From Anaerolineae bacterium (GTDB lineage: Bacteria; Chloroflexota; Anaerolineae; Aggregatilineales; Phototrophicaceae), in contig JABWBO010000004.1 in NCBI GenBank assembly GCA_013360465.1, forward strand, positions 1 through 64,000: 64,000 nt of DNA. The letters are read 5' to 3'. Each line of letters starts with the position of its first letter. Positions within the stretch are counted from its first letter, which is position 1. The notes under the pieces are model-generated. The model saw nothing but the letters and a program-made list of their open reading frames with translations, did no database searches and was not told where the DNA came from. Positions 8,018 to 16,826 of this stretch are shown here, in pieces. Position numbers and translations under genes: made by a program.

Positions 8018-8040
8018 AGTTTGCATCACAAAGGGCGACT

Positions 8041-8811
8041 ATGCCTGCCAGGAACAATACGAACTCGTTCTACGACCAGATCGCGCGGTACTATCCGCTG
8101 CTTTTCCGTGATTGGGAAGTTCAGATGGAACGCGAAGGTCTGGGACTGCGCTCCATCTTTCGCAACCAGGGGGTGTCACGCATCCTGGACGCTTCGTGTG
8201 GCGCAGGCGCCCAGGCGATACCGCTGGCGCAGCTTGGCTATGAGGTCACTGCTGCTGATCCCAGCCCCGGCATGCTCAAGAAGGCTGCCGAATTCGCGCG
8301 CCAGTACAGCGTGGAAGATCGTATCCATTTCGTCAAGACCGACTTCATCGACCTGCACCAGCATGTTGAAGGTCCTTTCGATGCCATCATCAGCAAGGGC
8401 AATGCCCTCCCCCATGTCACCGAGGATGCTGAGATAGAAGCCTCGATTCGCAACTTTCACCGTCTGCTTCGCCCTGGCGGGTTTGTCGTCATCGGAATGC
8501 GCGACTTCGGTCCGTTCATGGAGGATCGACCGCGCTTCCTGCCAGGGCGGGCGCATCGTCTGGATGACGGCAGCGATTTCATCACCTTTGACCTCTGGGA
8601 ATGGCGCGATGGTCCGCCTGTGCTGGCGCGGCAAAATCTGTTCATCGTGCAGGGCAAAGGCAGGGTTTATCAGACGGAGCGCCGTCGTGTCATTTTCCGT
8701 CCGCTCTCGACGGATGAGGTCAAGGTTGTCCTTCTGGAAGTAGGTTTTGTCGCCGTCGAAGATCAGTTTGACCGTTCCGAACGAATGTTGGTCGCCCGCA
8801 AACCCGGCTAA
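8041..8811 (+). CDS. Class I SAM-dependent methyltransferase, glycine/sarcosine-methyltransferase-like
   Basis: The 256-residue protein has a Rossmann-type SAM site, with motif I ILDASCGAG at 48-56, a post-I acidic strand VTAADPSPGML and motif III-like LLRPGGFVVIGMRDFG. The N-terminal FYDQIARYYPLLFRDWEVQM resembles glycine and sarcosine N-methyltransferases and related small-molecule enzymes, but substrate residues cannot be assigned. It lies directly behind the valine T-box and 14 bases before valS, so it is co-regulated with tRNA-Val charging. That position is odd for such an enzyme. A role in valine metabolism or tRNA modification is speculation. The start follows the terminator stem by 24 bases. 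Confidence 0.82.
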   Translation: MPARNNTNSFYDQIARYYPLLFRDWEVQMEREGLGLRSIFRNQGVSRILDASCGAGAQAIPLAQLGYEVTAADPSPGMLKKAAEFARQYSVEDRIHFVKTDFIDLHQHVEGPFDAIISKGNALPHVTEDAEIEASIRNFHRLLRPGGFVVIGMRDFGPFMEDRPRFLPGRAHRLDDGSDFITFDLWEWRDGPPVLARQNLFIVQGKGRVYQTERRRVIFRPLSTDEVKVVLLEVGFVAVEDQFDRSERMLVARKPG

Positions 8812-8825
8812 GGGTGGAGAAGCTC

Positions 8826-11465
8826 ATGTCAACCAAGCAGATGCCAAAGAACTTCGACTTCAAGGAAGCTGAAACGCGCCTCTATGCGTTCTGGGAGCAG
8901 CGCGGCTATTTCAAGCCGGAAGCAGCGCCGTCGGATGCCGAACCTTACGTGATCAGCATGCCTCCGCCCAACGTCACCGGTGCGCTGCACATCGGGCATG
9001 CTCTCTTCGTCACGCTTGAAGACCTGATGATCCGCTACGAGCGCATGCGGGGCAAAGCGGCGCTGTGGGTGCCGGGCACAGATCACGCCAGTATCGCCAC
9101 ACAGCTCCAGGTTGAGAAGCTTCTGGCAGACGAAGGGCTGACTCGTGAACAGGTGGGGCGCGAGAAATTTCTCGAGCGCGCCTGGGAATGGAAAGAAAAA
9201 TACGGCGGAACCATCGTGCGCCAGCTGCGACGCCTGGGCGCCAGCTGTGACTGGGAGCGCGAACGCTTCACCATGGACGCGGGGTTCTCCGATGCCGTGC
9301 TGGAGGTATTCATTCGCCTCTATGAGCAAGGACTGATCTACAAAGGACCCCGCCTGGTCAATTGGAGCCCGGGGTTGAAGACGGCGGTCTCAGACCTTGA
9401 GGTGGAACGCGAAGAGGAGATGGGCAAGCTTTACTTCTTCCGCTACCCTGTGGAAGGCGGGGGGTTCATTCCGGTGGCGACGACCCGCCCAGAGACGATC
9501 CTCGGTGATACCGCCGTCGCAGTGCATCCTGAAGATGATCGCTACCGGCAGTACATCGGTAAAAACGCGCTGGTGCCGATGTTGAACCGCCCCATCCCAA
9601 TCATCGCCGATCCTTACGTGGATCGCGAATTCGGCACGGGTGCGCTCAAGGTGACACCGGGGCACGACTTCAACGACTACCAGATCGCCCAGCGGCATAA
9701 TCTGGCGATGATCAGCATCATGAATCGCGACGCCACCCTCAATGAACATGCCGGACTTTATGCCGGCATGGATCGCTTCGACTGCCGCGAAAAACTATGG
9801 GCGGATATGACCGCTGCCGGCTTGACCATCGAAGTGAAGGAACATCTGATGGTGGTCCCGCGTACTCAGCGCGGCGGCGAAGTGGTCGAGCCAATGATCA
9901 GCGAGCAGTGGTTCGTGAAGATCAAGCCGCTCGCCGATAGAGCAACAGCCGCCGTGCGCGATGGGCGTATTCGTATCGTCCCCGATCGCTTTGAAAAAGT
10001 GTACTTTCACTGGTTGGAGAATCTTGATGACTGGTGCATCAGCCGTCAGCTCTGGTGGGGACATCGTATCCCGGTCTGGTACGGCTCCGACGGTTCTCGC
10101 TATGTGGGCAAGACTGCGCCGGAACCGCGAGATGGCGTGACCTGGATGCCTGATGATGATGTACTCGACACCTGGTTCAGCAGTGGGTTATGGCCCTTCG
10201 GCACGCTCGGTTGGCCCCAATCGACGCCCGATCTGTCCCGCTACTACCCGACAGATGTCCTCGAAACGGGATACGACATCCTGTTCTTCTGGGTGGCGCG
10301 CATGATCATGCTGGGTTTATGGTTCACCGATGAACCGCCCTTCCATACAGTCTATCTGCATGGTTTGGTGCGCGACCGGCTGGGACGCAAGATCAGCAAG
10401 ACTCTGGGCAACGTGATCGACCCGCTCGAACTCATGGAGCAGTACGGGACCGATCCGCTCCGGTTGGCGCTGGTGACCGGCAGCACGCCGGGCAATGACA
10501 TCAACCTTGACACTGCCCGTGTCGAACGCAATTGGCGCTTCGTCAACAAGATTTGGCAGATGACCAATTTCGTCTCGCAGAATCTCGGCGATGACATCGC
10601 GCCAGACCTGCCGCCGCACGATGCCCTGGACCTGCCGGCGCGCTGGATCATCAGCCGGCTGAATCATTTGATCGCCACCGTCCAACGCCTCTTCGACGCT
10701 TACCAGTATGGTGAGGCAGGACGTCAGATCGACGATTTCTTGTGGAGCGAGTTTGCCGATTGGTATATCGAGATCAGCAAGTACCCACTTTATCAGGGGG
10801 ATGCCGCCGCCAAGCACGCAGCGCAGCAGGTACTTCTGCGCGTGCTGGATCGATCACTTCGCTTGCTGCATCCTTACATGCCTTTCGTCACCGAAGATCT
10901 GTGGCAGTACCTCCCTCATGCCCAGGGGCAGAGCGAAGCGTTGATTCTGGCGGAGTGGCCCCAGGCGGATGCTGCCTACTTCGATGATGCCGCCGAAGCA
11001 GAAATGACCCTGCTCATTGACTTGGTGCGGGGAATTCGAAACGTTCGTGAGCAGTACAACGTTGAGCCATCGCGAAAGATCACCGCCATCATTCAGCCCG
11101 GCTCTCATCACGCGGCGATTGAGTCCTGCGGCTACATGTTCGCGCGCCTCTGCAATGTGGCGGAATATCGTTTTACGGCTCCCGGAGAACCTGCGCCTTC
11201 AAACACCGCATCGGTTGTGGCGGGCGATGTCATCGTCTATCTGCCTCTGACCGATTTCATCGATATTTCTGCCGAATGTGAACGGCTGACGCGCGAGCTT
11301 CAGAAGATCGATGAACAGGCGGGGAAGGCGCAGGCGACGCTGAGTAACGATCAGTTTGTGAGCCGGGCGCGTCCTGATGTCGTGGAGCGCGAGCGCGCAC
11401 GCCTGGAGTCGCTCCATGCTAGCGCTGCGCAAATCCGAGAACGCATAGCCGATCTTTGCGGCTGA
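8826..11465 (+). CDS. valS: Valyl-tRNA synthetase
   Basis: This class Ia synthetase (879 residues) charges tRNA-Val. HIGH is at 55-58 within PPPNVTGALHIGHAL. The editing domain carries TTRPETILGDTAVAVHP and the GTGALKVTPGHDFNDY segment. The catalytic core includes WCISRQLWWGHRIPVW and the KMSKS loop, here KISKT at 522-526. The C-terminal anticodon domain is followed by the coiled-coil arm (LTRELQKIDEQAGKAQATL...ERARLESL) that contacts tRNA. The ATG at 8826 is chosen over an in-frame GTG at 8814 because GGAG precedes it. The gene is second in the T-box operon, which explains its amino-acid-responsive control. Confidence 0.97.
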   Translation: MSTKQMPKNFDFKEAETRLYAFWEQRGYFKPEAAPSDAEPYVISMPPPNVTGALHIGHALFVTLEDLMIRYERMRGKAALWVPGTDHASIATQLQVEKLLADEGLTREQVGREKFLERAWEWKEKYGGTIVRQLRRLGASCDWERERFTMDAGFSDAVLEVFIRLYEQGLIYKGPRLVNWSPGLKTAVSDLEVEREEEMGKLYFFRYPVEGGGFIPVATTRPETILGDTAVAVHPEDDRYRQYIGKNALVPMLNRPIPIIADPYVDREFGTGALKVTPGHDFNDYQIAQRHNLAMISIMNRDATLNEHAGLYAGMDRFDCREKLWADMTAAGLTIEVKEHLMVVPRTQRGGEVVEPMISEQWFVKIKPLADRATAAVRDGRIRIVPDRFEKVYFHWLENLDDWCISRQLWWGHRIPVWYGSDGSRYVGKTAPEPRDGVTWMPDDDVLDTWFSSGLWPFGTLGWPQSTPDLSRYYPTDVLETGYDILFFWVARMIMLGLWFTDEPPFHTVYLHGLVRDRLGRKISKTLGNVIDPLELMEQYGTDPLRLALVTGSTPGNDINLDTARVERNWRFVNKIWQMTNFVSQNLGDDIAPDLPPHDALDLPARWIISRLNHLIATVQRLFDAYQYGEAGRQIDDFLWSEFADWYIEISKYPLYQGDAAAKHAAQQVLLRVLDRSLRLLHPYMPFVTEDLWQYLPHAQGQSEALILAEWPQADAAYFDDAAEAEMTLLIDLVRGIRNVREQYNVEPSRKITAIIQPGSHHAAIESCGYMFARLCNVAEYRFTAPGEPAPSNTASVVAGDVIVYLPLTDFIDISAECERLTRELQKIDEQAGKAQATLSNDQFVSRARPDVVERERARLESLHASAAQIRERIADLCG

Positions 11466-11569
11466 TTTTTCCGGCACGGCTGTGTTCCGTTGGCATGGCG
11501 GCTGATAACCTGACCAAGCCAGATCATCTGTCAGGCAAAGCACACGTTCCGTGATTCACCGGGGTTTGG

Positions 11570-12406
11570 TCATCTCTGGGTCACGGTTTGTTGTCTGAAG
11601 AAGACGTCTAACGCCTCGGCAACCACCTGCGGATTTTCAACCGACAGAAGATGGCTGCTGCGTGGCACCATGGTGCTTTCCGTCTGCGGGATGAGGCGGA
11701 CGATGCCTTCATGGACCTGTTGGAATCCCTGCCAGAACGGATCAACCGGGTCGGAATGGGCGATGGATAACGTGGGAACGCTGATTTGCTGCAGCTGCTC
11801 AGGACCAACTGCCCATGTGCCCAACGCTGCCATCTCAATGGCGAATGCGGCATCTGCATCCGTGATTGCATCCGCTTCGGCGGTGGGTGAGAAACGCTCG
11901 AGCGGCGCTTTCCACTGCGAGCCAAGCGCGGCGGTCATGTAGCTGTCTACTGCGCCAGCCTTGTCGCCCCCGGCGTAAATCGCCAACGCCTGCCCGACCG
12001 CCGTCATCAGTGCTTGCACGACATCGGCGGACATCAGAAACACCAGCGCAGGCTCCGCAAGAACCAGACACGTGACCCGTTCCGGTGCGCTCAGGGCAAT
12101 TTGAACGGCGATATTTGCCCCAAAAGAGTGCCCAACGACATGCGCTCTGGCAATGCCAAGATAATCGAGCAGCGCCAGTGCGTCCTGAGCCTGTTCATCA
12201 ATGCCAAACGGGGTGCTAGCAGGACGACTTGCCCCGTAGCCGCGTCGATAGTACATGATGAACTGGTAGCGCCCACGCAGCGCGGGCTGATTCAACAGCG
12301 TCCGAAAAGCATCCCGCAGAAACGCAGTGTGCAGCAGCAGAACCGGTTCGCCCGTTCCCTGAACCTCATACATCAGTTCCGTACCAAGAATCTGAGCTCT
12401 TTCCAT
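11570..12406 (-). CDS. Alpha/beta hydrolase
   Basis: The 278-residue protein has the classical fold order. There is an oxyanion-region LLLHTAF near 24 (HG replaced by HT), a strand-helix GYGASRPA, the nucleophile elbow GHSFG with Ser94, LVLAEPALVFL after strand 6, and a late SHLLSVENP segment supplying the catalytic His near the C terminus. The acid is probably the Asp in SIAHSDPVDPFW. The closest types are epoxide hydrolase-like and esterase-like proteins, and the substrate is unknown. It is convergent with valS and divergent from the LuxR-type regulator, a placement that could make it a target of that regulator, which is unproven. Confidence 0.85.
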   Translation of the reverse strand: MERAQILGTELMYEVQGTGEPVLLLHTAFLRDAFRTLLNQPALRGRYQFIMYYRRGYGASRPASTPFGIDEQAQDALALLDYLGIARAHVVGHSFGANIAVQIALSAPERVTCLVLAEPALVFLMSADVVQALMTAVGQALAIYAGGDKAGAVDSYMTAALGSQWKAPLERFSPTAEADAITDADAAFAIEMAALGTWAVGPEQLQQISVPTLSIAHSDPVDPFWQGFQQVHEGIVRLIPQTESTMVPRSSHLLSVENPQVVAEALDVFFRQQTVTQR

Positions 12407-12565
12407 GATGATTTACCTCGTTTCGTGGGTCTTGTGTCGCAAAATCCGTTGTTCACAGCATAGCGGATGCAGATCAATAGCACATCGACTAAACAGCGTA
12501 TTCGCATTACGTATGAGTGAGAACTGCGCACTGCTCAGGTGGAGCAACGCGCATAATAACGTGAG

Positions 12566-12600
12566 TTATGGATAAGCAATCGCGTCAAGCTTGTCCATAA
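12566..12600. repeat. Inverted repeat upstream of the LuxR-type regulator
   Basis: TTATGGATAAGC (12566-12577) and GCTTGTCCATAA (12589-12600) form 12-base arms matching at 11 positions, separated by 11 bases. The right arm ends eight bases before the -10 box, so it spans the -35 zone. This fits an operator for autoregulation, as seen upstream of many LuxR-type genes. Confidence 0.55.
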
Positions 12601-12604
12601 CTGG

Positions 12605-12613
12605 CGCTATAAT
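12605..12613 (+). promoter_or_regulatory. CGCTATAAT promoter giving a leaderless LuxR-regulator mRNA
   Basis: The -10 TATAAT (12608-12613) lies only seven bases before the ATG at 12621, which is where transcription should start. No ribosome-binding site precedes the ATG. Confidence 0.55.
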
Positions 12614-12620
12614 AGGGATT

Positions 12621-15044
12621 ATGCGCCATGCCTATTTGCCATCTCCTACGACTCCTTTTGTCGGGCGCGCAGCAGAACTCGTGGTACTGACCCAGATGCT
12701 GCTGCGTCCGTATGTGCGCTTGCTCACCTTGACGGGACCGGGTGGGGTTGGGAAAACGCGCCTCGCCATTGAAGTCGCTTCTCTCCTCCGAGATCACTTC
12801 GCCGATGGCGTCTATTTTGTCCCGCTTGATCCACTGCGTGATCCTCAGCTTGTCCTCGATACCATCGCCCGCCGCCTCGATCTCAAACCTATAGGGAGTC
12901 AAAGCGCGCTCCAAGCCCTGATCGATCATCTCTATGACAAACGAGTGCTGGTTATTGCCGATAATTTCGAGCAGGTGTTGGCAGCCGCGCCGCCTTTGAA
13001 CGAACTCTTAGCCGAATGTCAGAGATTGAAGTTGCTGGTTACGAGCCGTGAAAAGCTCCACCTGCGTGGTGAATATGAGTATCCTGTACCTCCATTGCTG
13101 CTGCCTGATCCGGATGCCCACCTCTCTCTTTCTGCCCTAACACGGGTTGAATCTGTCGAATTATTCGTTGAACGTGCCACTGCCAATCACCCGGTTTTTG
13201 CACTCACTCCCCAAAACGCGCAGGCAGTCGCAAAACTGTGTCTCCATCTAGACGGCTTGCCATTGGCTATCGAACTGGCGGCAGCACGGGTTAAGCTGCT
13301 GACACCAGAAGCGATGGTGCAGCGGTTACAAACCCGTTTCAGCCTGCTCACAGGCGGGATTGATGACCTACCTGCCCGTCAAAGGACGTTGCGGAACGCG
13401 ATCGGCTGGAGCTATGAACTGCTAAGCGAGAGTGAACAGCTATCCTTTCGGAGATTGGCGATTTTTACGGGCGGATGGACGTTGGAGGCTGCAGAAGTAC
13501 TCCTGAGTCATGGCAGTGGTGACAGTATCCTCGATCGAATGGAACTGCTGCTCAATAAAAGCCTGATCCTGCGTGTCGAAACCACGGGCGAGGTGCTGCG
13601 CTTTCGGATGTTGGAGACAATCCGTGAATTCGGCATCGAGCAGCTTTCCCTTCATGGTGAACTTCAGCCAATGCGGGCAAAACATGCTGCATATTTCACG
13701 CGGCTTGCCGCAGAAGCAGAACCGCACTTAATCGGTCGAGATCAGGATTTGTGGCTGGAGTACCTTGATAATGACCATGATAATCTACGTTCTGCACTAC
13801 GCGGGTTATTGGATCGAGAGCAGCACGGAGAAGCAATCGAGCTTGCAGGGCACCTCTGGCGGTTCTGGCTTCAACACGCCTACCTAAGCGAAGGTCTAAA
13901 TTGGCTTGAAGACGTTCTCGCCTATGGAACCGCTGCAGACGTCCAAGGACGGGCGAAGGTCTTGAGCGGCGCGGGGATCATTAGCAACTATCACGGCAAC
14001 TACCGGCGCGGAGAAACCTTTCTCCAACAAGCGGTCCAAGAATACAGAACGCTAAACGACCAGCGTGGATTGGCGGTTGCCCTAAACGGATTAGCCCATT
14101 GCACAGGGGTGCAGGGAGATTATACCCGTGCCATCGTCATGTGTAGCGAAACTATCGCCATTTCGCGTGAAATCGGTGACGCATGGAGCGTTGCAAATTC
14201 ACTCTGGTATCGCGGCAATATGCTGTGGATGAATGGGCAGAACGAAGCGGCAAGGCGTGATTTTGAAGAAAGCCTGATCTTGCAAGAGCAGCTTGGCAAT
14301 ACCTTAGGGGCGGCATATAACCGCCTCAATCTCGCATTTGTAGAAGTTGATGCAGGTAACTACTCATTGGCTGAGCGCTTAATCGAGCAAGTATACGCAG
14401 GCTTCGAACACGATAAGCGCGGCGTGACGCGGCTAATCTATTATCAAGGACTGCTGGCGTTCCTTCGCCGTGCGTTTGGCTCGTCGCTTGCCTACTACCA
14501 AGATAGCCTCCGAATGCTGACAGAACTGGGCGATAGCTTCTGGATTGCTAACCTGCTTGATGCGATTGCAGGAATATCCGCTCATGCCGGTAGTCCGTTA
14601 CTGGCAGCACGGTTATTTGGGGCATCTGAGGCTTTGCGGGAGCATATTTATGCGCCGATTATGCCCCGTGCGCGACCTCAATACGAGTCGCATGTCAGCC
14701 TGGCGGAGACTAAAGTGAGCAAATCCGAGTTCGCTGAAGCGTGGGCATTAGGGCGTACCCTGAGTGAACATCAAGCAGTCGCCCTTGCCCTAGGGGCATC
14801 GATCACACCACTTCCAAACTCGGCGCTGACTGGAGACCCTGCAACCCAGATCGGATTGACCACCCGCGAACGGGAAGTTTTACGCTTGCTCGCCGAGGGT
14901 CTCACCGATCAGCAAATCGCGGAACGGTTGGTGATTAGCCGCAGGACAGTGCATACCCATCTCAACTCGATCTACGGCAAATTAGGCGTGTCGACACGCG
15001 CTGCTGCTACTCGCTACGCGCTCGACCATCATTTAATCTCATAA
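12621..15044 (+). CDS. LuxR-family ATPase transcriptional regulator (AAA/NB-ARC, TPR, LuxR HTH)
   Basis: This 807-residue protein begins with an AAA/NB-ARC-like ATPase. The P-loop GPGGVGKT is at 39-46, Walker B is VLVIADNFEQVL near 112, a sensor is LLVTSREKLHLRG, and GLPLAIELAAARVKLL is typical of the NB-ARC/STAND group. Middle repeats from about 380 to 690 look like tetratricopeptides. The last 65 residues are a LuxR helix-turn-helix: LTTREREVLRLLAEGLTDQQIAERL and ISRRTVHTHLNSIYGKLGVSTRA. Such proteins switch on target genes when ATP and an inducer bind. The ATG at 12621 suits a leaderless mRNA; a TTG ten codons earlier would lie upstream of the -10 box. The codons are less G/C-biased than in its neighbours. 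Confidence 0.92.
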   Translation: MRHAYLPSPTTPFVGRAAELVVLTQMLLRPYVRLLTLTGPGGVGKTRLAIEVASLLRDHFADGVYFVPLDPLRDPQLVLDTIARRLDLKPIGSQSALQALIDHLYDKRVLVIADNFEQVLAAAPPLNELLAECQRLKLLVTSREKLHLRGEYEYPVPPLLLPDPDAHLSLSALTRVESVELFVERATANHPVFALTPQNAQAVAKLCLHLDGLPLAIELAAARVKLLTPEAMVQRLQTRFSLLTGGIDDLPARQRTLRNAIGWSYELLSESEQLSFRRLAIFTGGWTLEAAEVLLSHGSGDSILDRMELLLNKSLILRVETTGEVLRFRMLETIREFGIEQLSLHGELQPMRAKHAAYFTRLAAEAEPHLIGRDQDLWLEYLDNDHDNLRSALRGLLDREQHGEAIELAGHLWRFWLQHAYLSEGLNWLEDVLAYGTAADVQGRAKVLSGAGIISNYHGNYRRGETFLQQAVQEYRTLNDQRGLAVALNGLAHCTGVQGDYTRAIVMCSETIAISREIGDAWSVANSLWYRGNMLWMNGQNEAARRDFEESLILQEQLGNTLGAAYNRLNLAFVEVDAGNYSLAERLIEQVYAGFEHDKRGVTRLIYYQGLLAFLRRAFGSSLAYYQDSLRMLTELGDSFWIANLLDAIAGISAHAGSPLLAARLFGASEALREHIYAPIMPRARPQYESHVSLAETKVSKSEFAEAWALGRTLSEHQAVALALGASITPLPNSALTGDPATQIGLTTREREVLRLLAEGLTDQQIAERLVISRRTVHTHLNSIYGKLGVSTRAAATRYALDHHLIS

Positions 15045-15122
15045 TTGATCCCTATTCTGTGCCCGCACAGTTCACCCTAGGAAATGGTTCTCGCAATCCT
15101 GTTGGGTTACTCCTGTAACTTT

Positions 15123-15156
15123 TGACACTTCCGAGCTTATAGACGCGGAAGTGTCA
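15123..15156. terminator. Bidirectional terminator between convergent genes
   Basis: TGACACTTCCG and CGGAAGTGTCA form a perfect 11-base-pair stem with a 12-base loop. T-rich DNA flanks it on both sides. Its right arm contains the stop codon of the minus-strand HEAT gene. Confidence 0.75.
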
Positions 15157-15378
15157 TTTGTGCTTTGGCTGATTCTTGACGAAGATCTCTCGCCCAGCCA
15201 GTTGCGCGGCTTTGCGCACCGCCGGGTCTGGGTCCTCTTTGAAGACGTTTTCCAGCACGGACATCGCCTCTACATCACCGAGGTCGGCGAGTTCCCGTAT
15301 GGATTGCAGCCGGATTTCAGGGTTCTTGTCTGCAAGTCTGCCTAAGTGATAGGCGAGCAGTTTCTTCTCGACACTCAC
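15154..15378 (-). CDS. Small HEAT-repeat protein
   Basis: This 74-residue product consists of paired helices: LAYHLGRLADKNPEIRLQSIRELADLG and VEAMSVLENVFKEDPDPAVRKAAQLAGREI. The DPDPAVRKAA turn is the signature of HEAT/PBS-lyase repeats, which bind proteins. It is too short to be an enzyme. The GTG at 15378 is preferred because GAGGAAAG sits about five bases ahead; another GTG at 15411 is possible. A CGCTATAAT promoter lies about 50 bases upstream. Its stop codon is inside the terminator stem it shares with the LuxR-type regulator gene. The partner is unknown. Confidence 0.75.
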   Translation of the reverse strand: MSVEKKLLAYHLGRLADKNPEIRLQSIRELADLGDVEAMSVLENVFKEDPDPAVRKAAQLAGREIFVKNQPKHK

Positions 15379-15428
15379 GGCGCTTTCCTCTTCTCGATCC
15401 AATTCCCACACCGTCTCAACTATGGCAG

Positions 15429-15437
15429 ATTATAGCG
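15429..15437 (-). promoter_or_regulatory. CGCTATAAT promoter of the HEAT-repeat gene
   Basis: The minus-strand TATAAT is at 15434-15429, preceded by CGC. It lies back to back with the copy at 15466-15474 that serves the divergent LysM gene. Confidence 0.55.
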
Positions 15438-15465
15438 GTTTCCACTCGAACCTGTTCTTCCCAGC

Positions 15466-15474
15466 CGCTATAAT
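15466..15474 (+). promoter_or_regulatory. CGCTATAAT promoter of the zinc-ribbon LysM gene
   Basis: TATAAT (15469-15474) ends eight bases before the ATG at 15483, so the transcript should have no leader or at most one or two bases. Confidence 0.55.
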
Positions 15475-15482
15475 GGCAACTT

Positions 15483-16823
15483 ATGACCTCCTTTAAGATT
15501 TGCCCAATTTGCGGAACGCGCGCGCATCGCAGCGCGCCCGTCTGTGCAACCTGCGGGGCATCGCTGCACGACGTGCCGGAGACGAGCGCCCGTGCCAGCC
15601 GCCCGGTTGTCGGTGCGCCACAGCCGGATCGACGCTTCGGGGAGATCGATCTTTCAGAAAACGAGGTAGCGCGGCGCGGCGGGCTGTTCTTTGTCGGTTT
15701 GGCGATCCTCGCTCTTGCGCTGCTTGCTGTTCTGGCGTTTCCGCTGCTTCAAAAGGTCATGACAGGCATTGAATCACCCTCTACGGCGTCGCCGCCGCCT
15801 CCGTCGCTGACGGTGGCAGTCGAGACGAACACCCCTTTGCCCGCCCCCGTGATGGCGACTGTCACGCCGCCGCCGCCTACCCCGATGCCGACAAGCACCC
15901 CTGGTCCCTGCCTCCACGTCGTGGTCCCGGGTGATGATCTGATCAGCATCATCTTCAACTGCGGACATCGCAGTCTCGATGTTATGCCACAGGTCCTCGA
16001 CCTGAACAGTCTGAGTTCGCCAGAATTGATTCAGCTCGGGCAGGAGATACAGGTTCCCTGGCCCACACCGACGCCTGATGGGGCTGCCGCCGCCCGGTGG
16101 GTACTCGCGCAGGACGTGGCGGCGGATGGTGTGACCGCCGAGGCAGCGAGTCTTGGGAATAACGGAGTCTCAGGGGAACAGGTCTTCAGCACGCAAACCC
16201 CGTTCAGCCTGCCGACAGAGACTTTGCTGCCGGGCATCGGCTTTCACATCGTACAGCCGGACGAGAGCATGGTTTCCATCGCCTACCAGTATCGAACGAA
16301 CGCCGAGACGCTCTCTCAGCTGAATCCCGAAATCGCCTTCTCACAGTGTGACTTTGGCTTGGACACCGGCGGTCCCAGATGCGTCGTCTTTCTGATTGCC
16401 GGTCAGCAGATTCGTGTGCCTGCCCCTACTCCTACCACTACGCTGTCACCAACCTTGAGCGGCAGTGAAACGCCGACTCCGACCTATACGCCCACTTTCA
16501 ACGCGCCGAGTCTGATTTCGCCACCGAATCGGACATTCTTCCTGCGTAATGAACTCATCACGCTGCGTTGGATCGGCACCGGCATCCTGGCGGAGGACGA
16601 GGAATACCTCGTCGTCGTCGAGGATATGACCTCCGGCGCTGTCTTTAAAGCGCAGACCCGCGAGCTTTCTTTCATTCTCCCTGGCGACTGGCAAAGCGCT
16701 GCGCCGGAACCGCACGAATACCGGTGGTCAATCGGTGTGGTTCGAATCGCTGAACCGGATGATCCTCAATATGTGACCGATCCGCGCCTTTTCACCTGGG
16801 AAGGGCGTGTTGAAACGAGCTGA
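15483..16823 (+). CDS. Membrane-anchored LysM protein with N-terminal zinc ribbon
   Basis: This 446-residue protein starts with a cytoplasmic zinc ribbon (CPICGT at 7-12, CATCGA at 21-26), then one membrane helix (about 66-89). Outside are a Thr/Pro-rich linker, a first LysM-like domain (VVVPGDDLISIIFNCG...LGQEIQVPWP), a second (HIVQPDESMVSIAYQYRTNAETLSQLNP...GQQIRVPAP) and a final beta-rich domain. LysM binds peptidoglycan or other GlcNAc polymers, so the protein would tie the membrane to the wall. The next gene encodes a lipoprotein paralogue four bases later. The zinc ribbon could sense or anchor something inside; this is not known. The start fits a leaderless transcript. Confidence 0.82.
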   Translation: MTSFKICPICGTRAHRSAPVCATCGASLHDVPETSARASRPVVGAPQPDRRFGEIDLSENEVARRGGLFFVGLAILALALLAVLAFPLLQKVMTGIESPSTASPPPPSLTVAVETNTPLPAPVMATVTPPPPTPMPTSTPGPCLHVVVPGDDLISIIFNCGHRSLDVMPQVLDLNSLSSPELIQLGQEIQVPWPTPTPDGAAAARWVLAQDVAADGVTAEAASLGNNGVSGEQVFSTQTPFSLPTETLLPGIGFHIVQPDESMVSIAYQYRTNAETLSQLNPEIAFSQCDFGLDTGGPRCVVFLIAGQQIRVPAPTPTTTLSPTLSGSETPTPTYTPTFNAPSLISPPNRTFFLRNELITLRWIGTGILAEDEEYLVVVEDMTSGAVFKAQTRELSFILPGDWQSAAPEPHEYRWSIGVVRIAEPDDPQYVTDPRLFTWEGRVETS

Positions 16824-16826
16824 CTT

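Noticed and set aside
7724-8029. 101-residue minus-strand frame across the T-box
   Set aside because: It lies opposite conserved riboswitch sequence and has no ribosome site or protein-like composition.
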